From G963663775 sp963663775 (lineage in GTDB: Bacteria > Bacillota > Clostridia > Oscillospirales > Butyricicoccaceae), in NCBI GenBank assembly GCA_963663775.1, contig OY760624.1:1054001-1118000 (forward strand): DNA of 64,000 bases, in the 5' to 3' direction. A program made the translations under genes and the position numbers. Below the pieces are notes generated by a model. It worked only from the letters and a program-made list of their open reading frames with translations. It was not told the DNA's origin and ran no database searches. Within the stretch, counting starts at the first letter, position 1. Each line of letters begins with the position of its first letter. Positions 23,956-32,787 of the stretch are shown here, in pieces.

Positions 23956-25251
23956 TTAATCTGCGTTGATACTGTTGATAAGAGTCTTGAGAAGATTATC
24001 CATATCTGCCGAATTTTTGCGTTCATCCTCGATTTTGTTGATGGCGTGCAGAACGGTGGAATGGTCTCTGGAAAAGACCTTGCCGATTTCAGGCAGAGAA
24101 TAATTGGTCATTTCTCGCACAAGATACATGGACACCTGTCTGGGCTGTACGGTATCTTTTGAGCGGCGGTTGCCGACAATTTGTTCGACAGGGATGCTGT
24201 AATAATTTGCAACTGCTTGCAAAATTTTAGGTGGTGTTGGAATGCGGCTGGCGTCTGACCCACGGACTTCTTCGATGGCACGCATGGCAAGGTCAACGTT
24301 GATGTTTTGCCCCAACAGGTCATGCATGGCACGGATTTTTTTCACCGTTCCTTCTAGCTGACGGACATTGGAATGCAGTGTTTCGGCGATGATATGCACG
24401 ACATCATTGGGTAATTGAATGCCTAAATCCTTTGCTTTTGCTTGGATAATGGCCATGCGGGTTTCATAATCCGGTGGCTGGATATCTGCTAAAAGTCCCC
24501 ATTCAAAGCGGGTTTTCATACGATCCTCTAGGGTATTGATTTCTTTTGGCGGTCGGTCTGATGTGAGAACAATTTGCTTTTTCGCCTCATACAGCGCATT
24601 AAACGTATGGAAAAATTCTTCTTGCGTTCGTTCTTTGCCGGCAATAAACTGGATATCGTCAATTAGAAGCAAATCTGCCATGCGGTATTTCGCACGAAAA
24701 TTTTGGACATCGCCTTCTTGAATGGCACTGACCAATTCGTTTGTAAAATCTTCTCCTTTGACATAAATAATTCGATAAGATGGATAGGTTTGTCGAATCA
24801 TTGCGGCAATGGCATACAACAGGTGGGTTTTGCCCAAACCGGATTGCCCATAGATAAAAAGCGGGTTATACGCTTCTGCCGGTTGCTTGGCAACTGCAAG
24901 CGCGGCTGCATGTGCAAATTTGTTGGAATTGCCGACAATAAATTTATCAAAGGTATAAGCATTATCGGACGATAATCCATACGTAATTCCTGCGGATTGG
25001 TCCATTTCGCCCGTGGTAATGACAACTTGTATTTCGGTATCCAGCAATTTATGCAGTGCATCTGTCAGCGGTTCAATAAATCGACCCTCAATGATTTCTT
25101 TTTTAAAGTCATTTGGTACATGCAGCGTCAGCTGGTTTCCTGAAAATTGCACCACCGAGGCGTCATCAAACCAAGCGGTTAGTGTCACTGGATTGATCGT
25201 TCGTTCCATTTGCTGCAATGCCATTTGCAGAATATTGTTGGAAGAACTCAA
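23956..25251 (-). CDS. dnaA: chromosomal replication initiator DnaA
   Basis: The AAA+ initiator that binds DnaA boxes and opens oriC. The start codon is TTG (25251), preceded by GGGGGGAG. The 431 residues have domain I (about 1-80), a short linker, and an AAA+ core with Walker A GQSGLGKTHLL (near 135) and Walker B LLIDDIQF (near 195). The DNA-binding domain includes RDHSTVLHAINKI near the C terminus. It heads the dnaA-dnaN-S4-recF group on the left arm. Confidence 0.98.
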   Translation of the reverse strand: MSSSNNILQMALQQMERTINPVTLTAWFDDASVVQFSGNQLTLHVPNDFKKEIIEGRFIEPLTDALHKLLDTEIQVVITTGEMDQSAGITYGLSSDNAYTFDKFIVGNSNKFAHAAALAVAKQPAEAYNPLFIYGQSGLGKTHLLYAIAAMIRQTYPSYRIIYVKGEDFTNELVSAIQEGDVQNFRAKYRMADLLLIDDIQFIAGKERTQEEFFHTFNALYEAKKQIVLTSDRPPKEINTLEDRMKTRFEWGLLADIQPPDYETRMAIIQAKAKDLGIQLPNDVVHIIAETLHSNVRQLEGTVKKIRAMHDLLGQNINVDLAMRAIEEVRGSDASRIPTPPKILQAVANYYSIPVEQIVGNRRSKDTVQPRQVSMYLVREMTNYSLPEIGKVFSRDHSTVLHAINKIEDERKNSADMDNLLKTLINSINAD

Positions 25252-25293
25252 GATACTCCCCCCTTTATCATAAAAGACTATTTATCATTATAC

Positions 25294-25322
25294 ATAATAG
25301 CACGAAACCTGTCGGACGGCAA
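25294..25322 (-). promoter_or_regulatory. candidate dnaA promoter
   Basis: On the minus strand TTGCCG (25322-25317), 17 bases and TATTAT (25299-25294), 43 bases before the TTG start. An overlapping TATAAT follows closely. Confidence 0.55.
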
Positions 25323-25381
25323 GGGAAGAAGGGAGATTTCGTCGCATGCATCTATTGGGAAGAGCGCCGAAAAAAACAGAA

Positions 25382-25418
25382 AAACACTTTTATCCACATG
25401 CTGTGGATAAAAGTGTTT
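25382..25418. repeat. 17-bp palindrome with two inverted DnaA boxes
   Basis: AAACACTTTTATCCACA, loop TGC, then its exact complement. Each arm ends in a perfect TTATCCACA box (25390-25398 and 25410-25402). It lies 60 bases upstream of the dnaA -35 element, which suits DnaA autoregulation or an upstream origin module. Confidence 0.85.
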
Positions 25419-25437
25419 GCAATCCCAGAAGAAAGGC

Positions 25438-25467
25438 TTGACAAAAGCAGAAATGTTCTTGTATAAT
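25438..25467 (+). promoter_or_regulatory. rpmH promoter
   Basis: TTGACA (25438-25443), an 18-base spacer and TATAAT (25462-25467): both hexamers match the sigma A consensus perfectly. The leader to rpmH is about 120 bases. Confidence 0.85.
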
Positions 25468-25591
25468 AAATGCTGATTCAGAGTGTAACGGACGGGCAGC
25501 GGCATGCGCCCGAGGGTTTGGGGCAATCAAAACAATCGGACCCGTGCCGGTGCCCGATTTCACTTATAAAAGGAATGGAGGTGCGTATATT

Positions 25592-25726
25592 ATGTGGAGA
25601 ACATATCAGCCGAAGAAGCGTCATCGCGCAAAGGTTCATGGTTTTCGTAAGAGAATGTCTACTGCGAATGGTAGAAAGGTACTTGCTAGCCGCCGCGCGA
25701 AAGGCAGAGCCCGCCTGTCGCACTAA
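25592..25726 (+). CDS. rpmH: 50S ribosomal protein L34
   Basis: The 44-residue basic ribosomal protein, starting at ATG 25592 (MWRTYQPKKRHRAKVHGFRK) with GGAGGTG 10 bases upstream. All family residues are visible through RKVLASRRAKGRARLSH. It is followed by two hairpins, which separate it in part from rnpA. Confidence 0.97.
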   Translation: MWRTYQPKKRHRAKVHGFRKRMSTANGRKVLASRRAKGRARLSH

Positions 25727-25727
25727 A

Positions 25728-25768
25728 AAACATCTGCTGGATGCGTGTTGCGTGTCCAGCAGATGTTT
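25728..25768 (+). terminator. hairpin after rpmH
   Basis: AAACATCTGCTGGA pairs with TCCAGCAGATGTTT over 14 bp with a 13-base loop, directly after the rpmH stop. The T tail is weak. Confidence 0.55.
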
Positions 25769-25781
25769 GGAGCGCAGTGAT

Positions 25782-25815
25782 AAAATGGATCGCGGCAAGC
25801 GGTCCATTTTTTTCT
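25782..25815 (+). terminator. second hairpin after rpmH
   Basis: AAAATGGA with TCCATTTT plus inner CGC/GCG pairing, followed by seven T and CTTTC. A typical intrinsic terminator. Confidence 0.75.
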
Positions 25816-26045
25816 TTCAAGGTGTTTTGTATGATGGTACGCCGTGATACAAAACGGTTTTTTTCAGAAACCGATGATTTTAGTTCATCAAGTTGTTTGA
25901 TGAATAGGCTATGACCTTTGTTTGCGGACAAAGTATTTCTTTTGTGTCATAGCAGGCAAAAACCATAGCGTGTAGAAAGAGGCACCGATATGCGACTGGT
26001 GAATGCCGGAAGATGCTTCTCTTGGTTCAAGGAGGGAAAGCAGTT

Positions 26046-26408
26046 GTGAAACAAACTTTTTCCATGAAGGAAAATCGTGATTTTAAACGATTATATTATC
26101 GTGGCAAAAATTTTGCGACGGCGTATTTGGTGATGTATGTTGCCAAAAACCGCAGAAAATATAATCGTTTAGGAATCACTGTAAGCACGAAATTAGGCAG
26201 TGCCGTTGTGCGCAATCGCGCAAAGCGGTTATTGAGAGAATCCTATCGGCTGCAGGAAGGCAACTTGCTGCACGGATATGATATTGTGTTGGTTGCAAGA
26301 GGGCGGCTGACAGATGCAGGTTGTCAAGAGGCTGAAAAGGCATTGCGGCGGGCCGCCAAAGAACTAGGTGTCTTTCGCAGCCCAATGGAAAACGATAAAA
26401 CGGTATGA
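26046..26408 (+). CDS. rnpA: ribonuclease P protein component
   Basis: The protein subunit of RNase P, which matures tRNA 5' ends. I use GTG 26046 as the start, 9 bases after AAGGAGGG, giving 120 residues beginning (V)KQTFSMKENRDFKRLYY. The family RNR motif is in GSAVVRNRAKRLLRESYR (near 60). The yidD start overlaps its stop by 4 bases. Confidence 0.95.
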   Translation: MKQTFSMKENRDFKRLYYRGKNFATAYLVMYVAKNRRKYNRLGITVSTKLGSAVVRNRAKRLLRESYRLQEGNLLHGYDIVLVARGRLTDAGCQEAEKALRRAAKELGVFRSPMENDKTV

Positions 26409-26617
26409 AAAAAATAATATTGGGCTGTATTTGGCTGTATCAAAAAGGAATTTCACCTTATATGACACCCAGATGTCGCTATATACCGACTTGTTCACAG
26501 TATGCCGTGGAAGCTATTGAAAAACATGGTGTGTGGAAGGGTGGATTTCTTGCCATGCGTCGGCTGCTGCGATGTCATCCGTTTTCTCATCGTGACCCAT
26601 ATGACCCGGTTCCATGA
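26405..26617 (+). CDS. yidD: membrane protein insertion efficiency factor YidD
   Basis: A 70-residue protein with the full family signature: LYQKGISPYMTPRCRYIPTCSQYAVEAI, a conserved Cys in LLRCHPFS, and the end DPYDPVP. It is thought to help YidC-mediated insertion. It sits in the conserved rnpA-yidD-yidC order and overlaps rnpA by 4 bases. Confidence 0.96.
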   Translation: MKKIILGCIWLYQKGISPYMTPRCRYIPTCSQYAVEAIEKHGVWKGGFLAMRRLLRCHPFSHRDPYDPVP

Positions 26618-26674
26618 ACATGGTGTCAAAAATAGTCTTAGAAATGACGAAAAAGTTGATTTTTGGAGGAAACT

Positions 26675-27679
26675 ATGGCCGATTTATTTGGCATTGTAAT
26701 CGTTAGACCGTTTGGTCTGCTCCTGATGCTGATTTATGATTGGGTGCAGTCTTACGGCATGGCGGTAATTTTATTTGCATTGTTAGCGCAGATAATCTTA
26801 CTTCCAATTGGATATAAAACCAAGAAAAGCATGCGGAAAATGACTGCTGTGCAAGGTAAAATGCAGGAAATTCAAAAGCAATATGCAGGCAATAAAGTTC
26901 GTATGAATGAAGAAATTCAGAAATTGTATGAAAAAGAAGGCGTGAGTCCCATGGGGGGATGCTTGCCGACTTTTATCCAATTTCCCATTATTATGGGTCT
27001 TTATTATGCGGTGCAAAAACCGCTGACATTTATGCTCGGCTTGTCCAGCGATTCCATCGCACTGCTGGGGCAAAAAGTTGGCATTGATGTCGCACAGATT
27101 TCCAGTAAAAGCGCAGGCTACGAATTGGATATTGCGCAGGGGTTAAACCAGTTTTTGACCTCAGCAGGGCAGTTTCCATCTGACATCTTAAATCTCGCAG
27201 ATGATATTAAAAATTATCTTGTACCGATTAATTTTAACTTTTTTGGCTTGGATTTGTCACAGACACCAAGCTTCACCCATCCGAGCGTAATTTGGATTTT
27301 GCCGATTTTGTCGGGTGCAACTGCGTTTTTATCCAGCTATCAGATGCAGAAAAACCAAGGGGCACAGACATCACAGGCACAAAACCAAATGAAAAGCATG
27401 ATGTACCTCATGCCGCTGATTAGCGTGTATTTTGGTTTCATTTTCCCAGGTTCCATCGGTGTATATTGGGTAATTCGTAATGTTTTGATGATGCTGCAGG
27501 AGAAAATTTTAACGGTGATTTTAAATAAGCGGCATCCGATTTTATCTGATATTGAGAAGAAGGAATTGGAAAAGAAGGAAAAGCGAGCAGCACATGAGGC
27601 AAAAATTCGAGAAAATACGCAGCAGAATGTGACACCTCATGAAGGTAACGCCCGTAAAAAATCGAATAAAAAGAAGTAA
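26675..27679 (+). CDS. yidC: membrane insertase YidC
   Basis: Inserts and folds membrane proteins. The start is ATG 26675 after GGAGGAAACT, giving 334 residues. Membrane segments lie near residues 5-40 and 95-115, with a pair near 210-265. The cytoplasmic loop between them (KSMRKMTAVQGKMQEIQKQY) and the PMGGCLPTFIQFPIIMGLY motif are typical of the Gram-positive 60KD_IMP domain. The tail is basic. No lipobox is seen at the N terminus, unlike SpoIIIJ of Bacillus. Confidence 0.95.
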   Translation: MADLFGIVIVRPFGLLLMLIYDWVQSYGMAVILFALLAQIILLPIGYKTKKSMRKMTAVQGKMQEIQKQYAGNKVRMNEEIQKLYEKEGVSPMGGCLPTFIQFPIIMGLYYAVQKPLTFMLGLSSDSIALLGQKVGIDVAQISSKSAGYELDIAQGLNQFLTSAGQFPSDILNLADDIKNYLVPINFNFFGLDLSQTPSFTHPSVIWILPILSGATAFLSSYQMQKNQGAQTSQAQNQMKSMMYLMPLISVYFGFIFPGSIGVYWVIRNVLMMLQEKILTVILNKRHPILSDIEKKELEKKEKRAAHEAKIRENTQQNVTPHEGNARKKSNKKK

Positions 27680-27694
27680 GAGGGGGATTCCAAG

Positions 27695-28537
27695 ATGACA
27701 AAAAGCATTGAAACGCAGGGTGTCAGCATAGACGCTGCTATTGCAGTCGCATTGGAACAGTTGCAGCTTGACCGTGACGAAGTATCGGTAGAAGTGCTGG
27801 ATAATGGAAAAAAAGGTTTCCTCGGCATTGGTGCGACCCCTGCACGTGTCCGTGTTACTTATGAGATTGCGGAAGCATCACAAGAGCATCCCAAAGTAGA
27901 GCCTTTGCCGCATGTAGCGGAAAAACCGATGGTTCATGCCAAAGAAGCGGAATCGAAGATACCAGCTGCCGAAGAACGGCCCGCATATATGCCGGGTCAG
28001 CCGCTGCCAGAGGAACAGCTCAATGCCGTGGGGAAAGAGGCGATTCAATTCATTGATGGATTATTGGATAAAATGGGCGTTGCAGGAAATGCGGTCGTTT
28101 TAGATTCCAGTGAGGATGACCATTTACGCATCGATATTGTTGGGCCGAATATGGGAATGGTCATTGGGCGCCGAGGGGATACCTTGGACGCCATTCAGTA
28201 TCTGACCACCTTGGTTGCCAATCACATTGCAGAGGAGCACACACGTGTTTCGGTAGATACCGAAGGATACCGTGCAAAGCGTGCGGAGAGCTTGGCTCGT
28301 TTAGCCAACAAAATGGCAGCAAAAGTGACTCGATACCATAAAAGCATGGCATTAGAGCCGATGAATCCGTATGAAAGACGTGTGATTCATTCCACATTGC
28401 AGGATTATAAAGGTGTTACAACATATTCTACCGGTACAGAACCTGGTCGTCGCGTCGTAATTGCGCCGGAAGGTGCTGCTCATGCCAATGCCGCAGGAAA
28501 TCACAACGGCACACGGCGTGGCGGACGTGGTCGATGA
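27695..28537 (+). CDS. jag: Jag/KhpB/EloR RNA-binding protein
   Basis: A 280-residue RNA-binding protein linked to cell elongation and sporulation regulation. Order: Jag-N domain (MTKSIETQGVSIDAAIAVAL to GFLGIG, about 1-50), a variable linker (about 55-115), a KH domain (about 125-205, containing GMVIGRRGDTLDAIQYL) and an R3H domain (about 210-270, containing MNPYERRVIHSTLQ). It lies 15 bases after yidC, its usual neighbour. Confidence 0.95.
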   Translation: MTKSIETQGVSIDAAIAVALEQLQLDRDEVSVEVLDNGKKGFLGIGATPARVRVTYEIAEASQEHPKVEPLPHVAEKPMVHAKEAESKIPAAEERPAYMPGQPLPEEQLNAVGKEAIQFIDGLLDKMGVAGNAVVLDSSEDDHLRIDIVGPNMGMVIGRRGDTLDAIQYLTTLVANHIAEEHTRVSVDTEGYRAKRAESLARLANKMAAKVTRYHKSMALEPMNPYERRVIHSTLQDYKGVTTYSTGTEPGRRVVIAPEGAAHANAAGNHNGTRRGGRGR

Positions 28538-28556
28538 CTGGAGGAGGTTCAAAGAA

Positions 28557-29921
28557 ATGAGTGATACCATCGCTGCGATTGCAACCGCTCCGGGAGGACC
28601 AATTGGAGTGATCCGTATCTCCGGCGACCGCGCGATTGAAATCGCTTCTGCAATTTTTCGCCCCGCCTCTGGAAAAAATCTGTTGGACGCATCGTCGCAC
28701 AAATTGATTTATGGTACGATTCAGGCAAGAGGCGGTGAGGTGCTGGACAGCTGCTTGGCGGTTGTCATGCGAGCACCGCATTCCTATAGCGGAGAGGACA
28801 TGGCAGAAGTGCAATGTCATGGAGCGCCCGCAATTTTGAGTGAAATTCTGTTTGCTCTGTTTCAGCATGGGGCACGGCAGGCGTTGCCGGGAGAATTTAC
28901 AAAACGTGCGTTCATCAATGGGAAAATGGATTTATCCGGTGCGGAAGCCGTACAAAAACTCATCTCCGCACAAACCGTGCAGGCCGCACAAAACGCAGTC
29001 GCACAGGTGCGTGGAACAATGGGAAATGCGGTGCGTGATATTCGAGAAAGTCTGTTGGGAATGGTGGCGCATTTTCATGCAGTTGTAGATTTTCCGGATG
29101 AAGAGATTGACCATTTTTTATTTGAAGAGGCGCAGGAGATTTTACACAAGGCGACAAGTACCTTATATGCATTGGCAGAAAGCTATGAGCGAGGACGTAT
29201 TTTGGCGGAGGGTATTCCTTGTGTTATTTTGGGGAGACCCAACGCCGGAAAAAGTTCATTGCTCAATGCGATGGCAGGGGTTGACCGTGCTATCGTGACC
29301 GATACCCCCGGCACCACACGTGATGTCATTGAAGAATCCATTCGGATAGGTCCTGTCATTTTGCGAATACAGGATACGGCGGGATTACGTGACACAGATG
29401 ACCCGATTGAAAAAATTGGTATCGAGCGTGCCTTGCATCAAGCAAATGATGCCGCTATGATTCTTGCGGTATTTGATGGTTCCACAACGTTATCCGATGA
29501 GGATTTGATGGTAATCGCACGCAGTCATGGAAGGCGTGCGATTGCACTCATCAATAAAAGTGATTTGCCGCATCATTTGGATATGCAGACCATTGAAAAG
29601 CATTTTCACACGGTGATTCCGATTAGTGCGAAGCAGGGAAGTGGTTTGCAGGAATTGGGTGATTTGATTTTGCAAATCATCGGCTTAGACGGTGTGGCGT
29701 ATGACGGTGGACTGATTACCAGCGCACGGCAGGCAGCCGCATTGGCACGTGCCGCAGAACGCTGTGAAGAAGCATTGTTTGCAGCGCAGTCTGGTATGAC
29801 ACCTGATGCAGTGGTGATGGATGCAGAGGGTGCGATTACCGCTTTGGGTGAAGTAACCGGGCAAAGCGTGACAGAAGAAGTCATCCATAAAATTTTTGAA
29901 AATTTCTGTGTCGGGAAATGA
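28557..29921 (+). CDS. mnmE: tRNA uridine-5-carboxymethylaminomethyl modification GTPase
   Basis: With MnmG it modifies the wobble uridine of several tRNAs. The start is ATG 28557 (MSDTIAAIATAPGGPIGVIR) after GGAGGAGG; the frame runs further upstream but inside jag. Of 454 residues, the N-terminal folate-binding domain has YSGEDMAEVQCHGA. The G domain has GRPNAGKSSLLNAM, TPGTTRDVIEE, DTAGLRDTDD and INKSD. The last residues FCVGK carry the catalytic Cys. Confidence 0.97.
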   Translation: MSDTIAAIATAPGGPIGVIRISGDRAIEIASAIFRPASGKNLLDASSHKLIYGTIQARGGEVLDSCLAVVMRAPHSYSGEDMAEVQCHGAPAILSEILFALFQHGARQALPGEFTKRAFINGKMDLSGAEAVQKLISAQTVQAAQNAVAQVRGTMGNAVRDIRESLLGMVAHFHAVVDFPDEEIDHFLFEEAQEILHKATSTLYALAESYERGRILAEGIPCVILGRPNAGKSSLLNAMAGVDRAIVTDTPGTTRDVIEESIRIGPVILRIQDTAGLRDTDDPIEKIGIERALHQANDAAMILAVFDGSTTLSDEDLMVIARSHGRRAIALINKSDLPHHLDMQTIEKHFHTVIPISAKQGSGLQELGDLILQIIGLDGVAYDGGLITSARQAAALARAAERCEEALFAAQSGMTPDAVVMDAEGAITALGEVTGQSVTEEVIHKIFENFCVGK

Positions 29922-29935
29922 TGAAACGTTAGAAG

Positions 29936-29961
29936 AAACCGGAGCAATATTGCTCCGGTTT
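29936..29961 (+). terminator. hairpin after mnmE
   Basis: AAACCGGAGCAA pairs perfectly with TTGCTCCGGTTT over 12 bp with a 2-base loop. The T tail is short, so termination may be partial. Confidence 0.6.
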
Positions 29962-29991
29962 CCGTTCTATATTGCAGATGATTCCACAGGG

Positions 29992-30128
29992 TGTGGAGAA
30001 ATAGGATATCGTTAAAATTAGTTATATTAAGTAGATATAATACAAAAAGTATTATATCAGGCAAAAATAGAAGTAGTTATACACAGTTTACACAGGGTTA
30101 TCAACAGGCTTGTTGAAATTGTGGAAAA
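29992..30128. promoter_or_regulatory. DnaA-box cluster upstream of mnmG
   Basis: A perfect box TTATACACA (30077-30085) is directly followed by GTTTACACA (30086-30094). TTATCAACA (30098-30106, one mismatch), TGTGGAAAA (30120-30128, inverted) and TGTGGAGAA (29992-30000, inverted, one mismatch) complete the group. Between them 30001-30060 is very AT-rich. It could be a second DnaA binding region. Confidence 0.6.
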
Positions 30129-30171
30129 GCCATCAATATATCGTGAATGAGAAGAATGGGAGGAAACACCA

Positions 30172-32067
30172 TTGCAGTGGAATGTAGGAAGCTATGATGT
30201 GGCGGTGATTGGAGCTGGTCATGCGGGAATAGAGGCAGCTTTGGCGTGCGCAAGAAAAGGATTACAAACCCTTTGTTTTACAATCAATGTAGATGCCGTA
30301 GGTAACATGCCCTGCAACCCTGCAATTGGAGGCACAGCAAAGGGGCATTTGGTGCGTGAAATTGACGCATTAGGTGGCGAAATGGCACGGGCAGCCGATG
30401 CAGCATGTATTCAATACCGCATGTTGAATCGTGGCAAAGGACCAGCGGTACATTCTTTGCGTGCGCAGGCAGACCGCATGGCATATCGCAGCTATATGAA
30501 ACATGCGTTGGAAAAGCAGGAAAATCTTTATTTAGTGCAGGCGCAGATTACCAATATTCACACAAAAAATGGGGCAGTTTGTGCGGTAGAAACCGATATG
30601 GAAGCTGTATATGATGTGCGTGCCGCCATTATTTGCTCAGGCACCTATTTGGGTGGCAGGATTATTATCGGCGAGCATTTCCGTGAAGGTGGTCCTGATG
30701 GTATGGCTGCCGCACAAGGTTTGACAGACTGCTTACGCAATTTGGGATTGGAGTTGTTGCGGTTCAAAACAGGGACACCCATGCGCATCAATCGTCGCTC
30801 CATTGATTTCACTGATTTAGAATTGCAGGAAGGCGAAGACGAGGTGATTCCGTTTTCCTTTGAAACCAAGACACCGCCGCAAAATCAATGTGTTTGTTAT
30901 TTAACCTATACAACAGAAAAAACGCATGAGATAATTCGACAAAATTTGCATCGATCCCCCATTTACTCGGGAAAAATAGAAGGAATTGGGCCAAGATATT
31001 GCCCGTCAATTGAAGATAAAATCGTACGCTTTGCAGAAAAGCCACGACATCAATTATTTGTAGAGCCGATGGGACTGGATACCGAAGAAATATATTTGCA
31101 AGGGTTTTCCTCCTCGATGCCGGAAGAAGTGCAGCAAAAAATGCTGCATTCTGTAAAGGGAATGGAGCATGCGGAAGTGATGCGACCGGCATATGCGATT
31201 GAATATGATTTGATTGACCCACTGGAACTTCGACCGACATTAGAAACGAAAAAGATTGCGGGATTATATGGGGCAGGACAATTTTGTGGTTCTTCGGGTT
31301 ATGAGGAAGCGGCCGCACAAGGGTTAGTTGCAGGAATCAATGCAGCACTCAAGATTTTAGGAGAACCACCGCTGCTGCTAGACCGCGCAGATGGATATAT
31401 AGGGACATTGGTCGACGACTTGGTGACACGTGGTACGAATGAACCCTATCGCATGATGACATCCCGTTCGGAATATCGGCTATTGTTGCGGCAGGACAAT
31501 GCAGACCAACGCCTGGTTCCGATAGGAGTACGAATTGGATTGAATGCACCTGAGCGGGGGAAACGTGTCCTCGAAAAGTACGCAGCAGTAGATGCAGAAA
31601 TTGAGAGGTTAAATCGTTTGAGTGTAGGTCCAACGGAAGAAGTACAGCAATTTTTAGCGGCACATCAGAGTGCACCACTCAAGTCTGGCGCAAAGCTTGC
31701 TGATTTATTGCGCCGACCAGAATTGCATTATGATGATTTGGCAGTATTAGATGCGAATCGTCCTGTATTATCGGCGGAAATTCGAGAGCGAGTGGAAATA
31801 TCCATCGCTTATGCAGGATATATTGAGCGACAAAGGAAAGATGTAGAGCAGTTTCGCAAATTGGAGCATTTTGCGTTGCCAGAAAACATCAATTATGATG
31901 AAGTACCATCACTGCGCTTAGAGGCACGGCAAAAGTTAAACAGCATTCGCCCGATGAGTTTTGGGCAGGCGAGCCGTATTTCAGGGGTGAGTCCTGCGGA
32001 TATGACGGCATTGATGATTTACGTAGAGCAACAGCGTGCCAAGCAGACACAGGAGGAATCAATATGA
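30172..32067 (+). CDS. mnmG: tRNA uridine 5-carboxymethylaminomethyl modification protein MnmG
   Basis: The FAD-dependent partner of MnmE. The start is TTG 30172, with GGGAGG 10 bases upstream. The 631 residues open with the Rossmann motif VAVIGAGHAGIEAALA. They contain the family stretches NVDAVGNMPCNPAIGGTAKG and RIIIGEHFREGGPDG, and the FAD motif LYGAGQFCGSSGYEEAAAQG. The C-terminal MnmE-binding helical domain begins near residue 550. It overlaps rsmG by 4 bases. Confidence 0.97.
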   Translation: MQWNVGSYDVAVIGAGHAGIEAALACARKGLQTLCFTINVDAVGNMPCNPAIGGTAKGHLVREIDALGGEMARAADAACIQYRMLNRGKGPAVHSLRAQADRMAYRSYMKHALEKQENLYLVQAQITNIHTKNGAVCAVETDMEAVYDVRAAIICSGTYLGGRIIIGEHFREGGPDGMAAAQGLTDCLRNLGLELLRFKTGTPMRINRRSIDFTDLELQEGEDEVIPFSFETKTPPQNQCVCYLTYTTEKTHEIIRQNLHRSPIYSGKIEGIGPRYCPSIEDKIVRFAEKPRHQLFVEPMGLDTEEIYLQGFSSSMPEEVQQKMLHSVKGMEHAEVMRPAYAIEYDLIDPLELRPTLETKKIAGLYGAGQFCGSSGYEEAAAQGLVAGINAALKILGEPPLLLDRADGYIGTLVDDLVTRGTNEPYRMMTSRSEYRLLLRQDNADQRLVPIGVRIGLNAPERGKRVLEKYAAVDAEIERLNRLSVGPTEEVQQFLAAHQSAPLKSGAKLADLLRRPELHYDDLAVLDANRPVLSAEIRERVEISIAYAGYIERQRKDVEQFRKLEHFALPENINYDEVPSLRLEARQKLNSIRPMSFGQASRISGVSPADMTALMIYVEQQRAKQTQEESI

Positions 32068-32768
32068 CCGCACGAGAACAATTGGAGCAGGGGTTGCTGT
32101 GTTTGGACTATCAAAATCCACAAGCTGTGGATAAGTTATTGCAGTTCTCCGATAGATTGCTAGAAACCAATAAGGTTATGAATTTAACGGCAGTGGTTAC
32201 ACCGGAAGAGGTTATAAAGCGGCATTTCTTAGATAGCGCGGCAGCACTTTCGAATTTGAATATGGAAGAAAAGGCACTCATTGATGTTGGTTGTGGGGCG
32301 GGGTTTCCAGGTGTGCCCGCGGCATTGCTTTATTCAAATACAAAAGTGACTTTGCTGGATAGTTTGGGAAAACGCATTCATTTTTTACAAACTTGCATAG
32401 AGGAAATGCAGATGGACAATGTAACAGCCATACAGGCACGTGCAGAAGAATTTGTTGGTGCAAACAGAGAGGCATTTGATATTGCCACTTCCCGTGCGGT
32501 AGCACGTATGAATGTATTATGTGAATTATCGTTGCCACTGGTTCGTGTCGGTGGTGTTTTTGCAGCGATGAAGAGCACGGCATGCGATGCAGAGTTGCAG
32601 GAAGCACAGCCGGCAATTCATATATTGGGTGGTGCTGTAGAAGCCGTCAAGGACTATACGATTCCGCTGACAGAAATACAGCAGCGAGTGGTCATCATTC
32701 GCAAAATCAAAGAAACACCGAAGAAATACCCAAGGCGATTTGGAAAGATTTCTGCTGCACCACTATAA
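32064..32768 (+). CDS. rsmG: 16S rRNA (guanine-527 N7)-methyltransferase
   Basis: Makes m7G527 in 16S rRNA with S-adenosylmethionine. The 234 residues include the family opening around ETNKVMNLTAV, the SAM site LIDVGCGAGFPGVPAAL (near 72), VTLLDSLGKRIHFL and the TSRAVARM motif. The mnmG stop overlaps its ATG, so translation is coupled. A terminator begins 20 bases beyond its stop. Confidence 0.96.
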   Translation: MTAREQLEQGLLCLDYQNPQAVDKLLQFSDRLLETNKVMNLTAVVTPEEVIKRHFLDSAAALSNLNMEEKALIDVGCGAGFPGVPAALLYSNTKVTLLDSLGKRIHFLQTCIEEMQMDNVTAIQARAEEFVGANREAFDIATSRAVARMNVLCELSLPLVRVGGVFAAMKSTACDAELQEAQPAIHILGGAVEAVKDYTIPLTEIQQRVVIIRKIKETPKKYPRRFGKISAAPL

Positions 32769-32787
32769 AGAAAAGTCCATTGAAGAG

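Larger units (their letters stand above)
25252..25591. other. divergent dnaA/rpmH control region
   Basis: 340 bases holding the dnaA promoter (25294-25322), the DnaA-box palindrome (25382-25418), the rpmH promoter (25438-25467) and the rpmH leader. It is the point from which transcription diverges. It may be the second part of a bipartite origin. Confidence 0.7.
25727..26045. other. rpmH-rnpA spacer
   Basis: About 320 bases with two hairpins (25728-25768 and 25782-25815) and then AT-rich sequence without a convincing gene. It ends with the rnpA ribosome binding site AAGGAGGG (26029-26036). A promoter for rnpA probably lies here, but I could not fix it. Confidence 0.45.

Noticed and set aside
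32126..32134. TGTGGATAA DnaA box inside rsmG (also at 33591-33599 inside noc)
   Set aside because: Single boxes within coding sequence with no cluster; likely chance or codon-driven.
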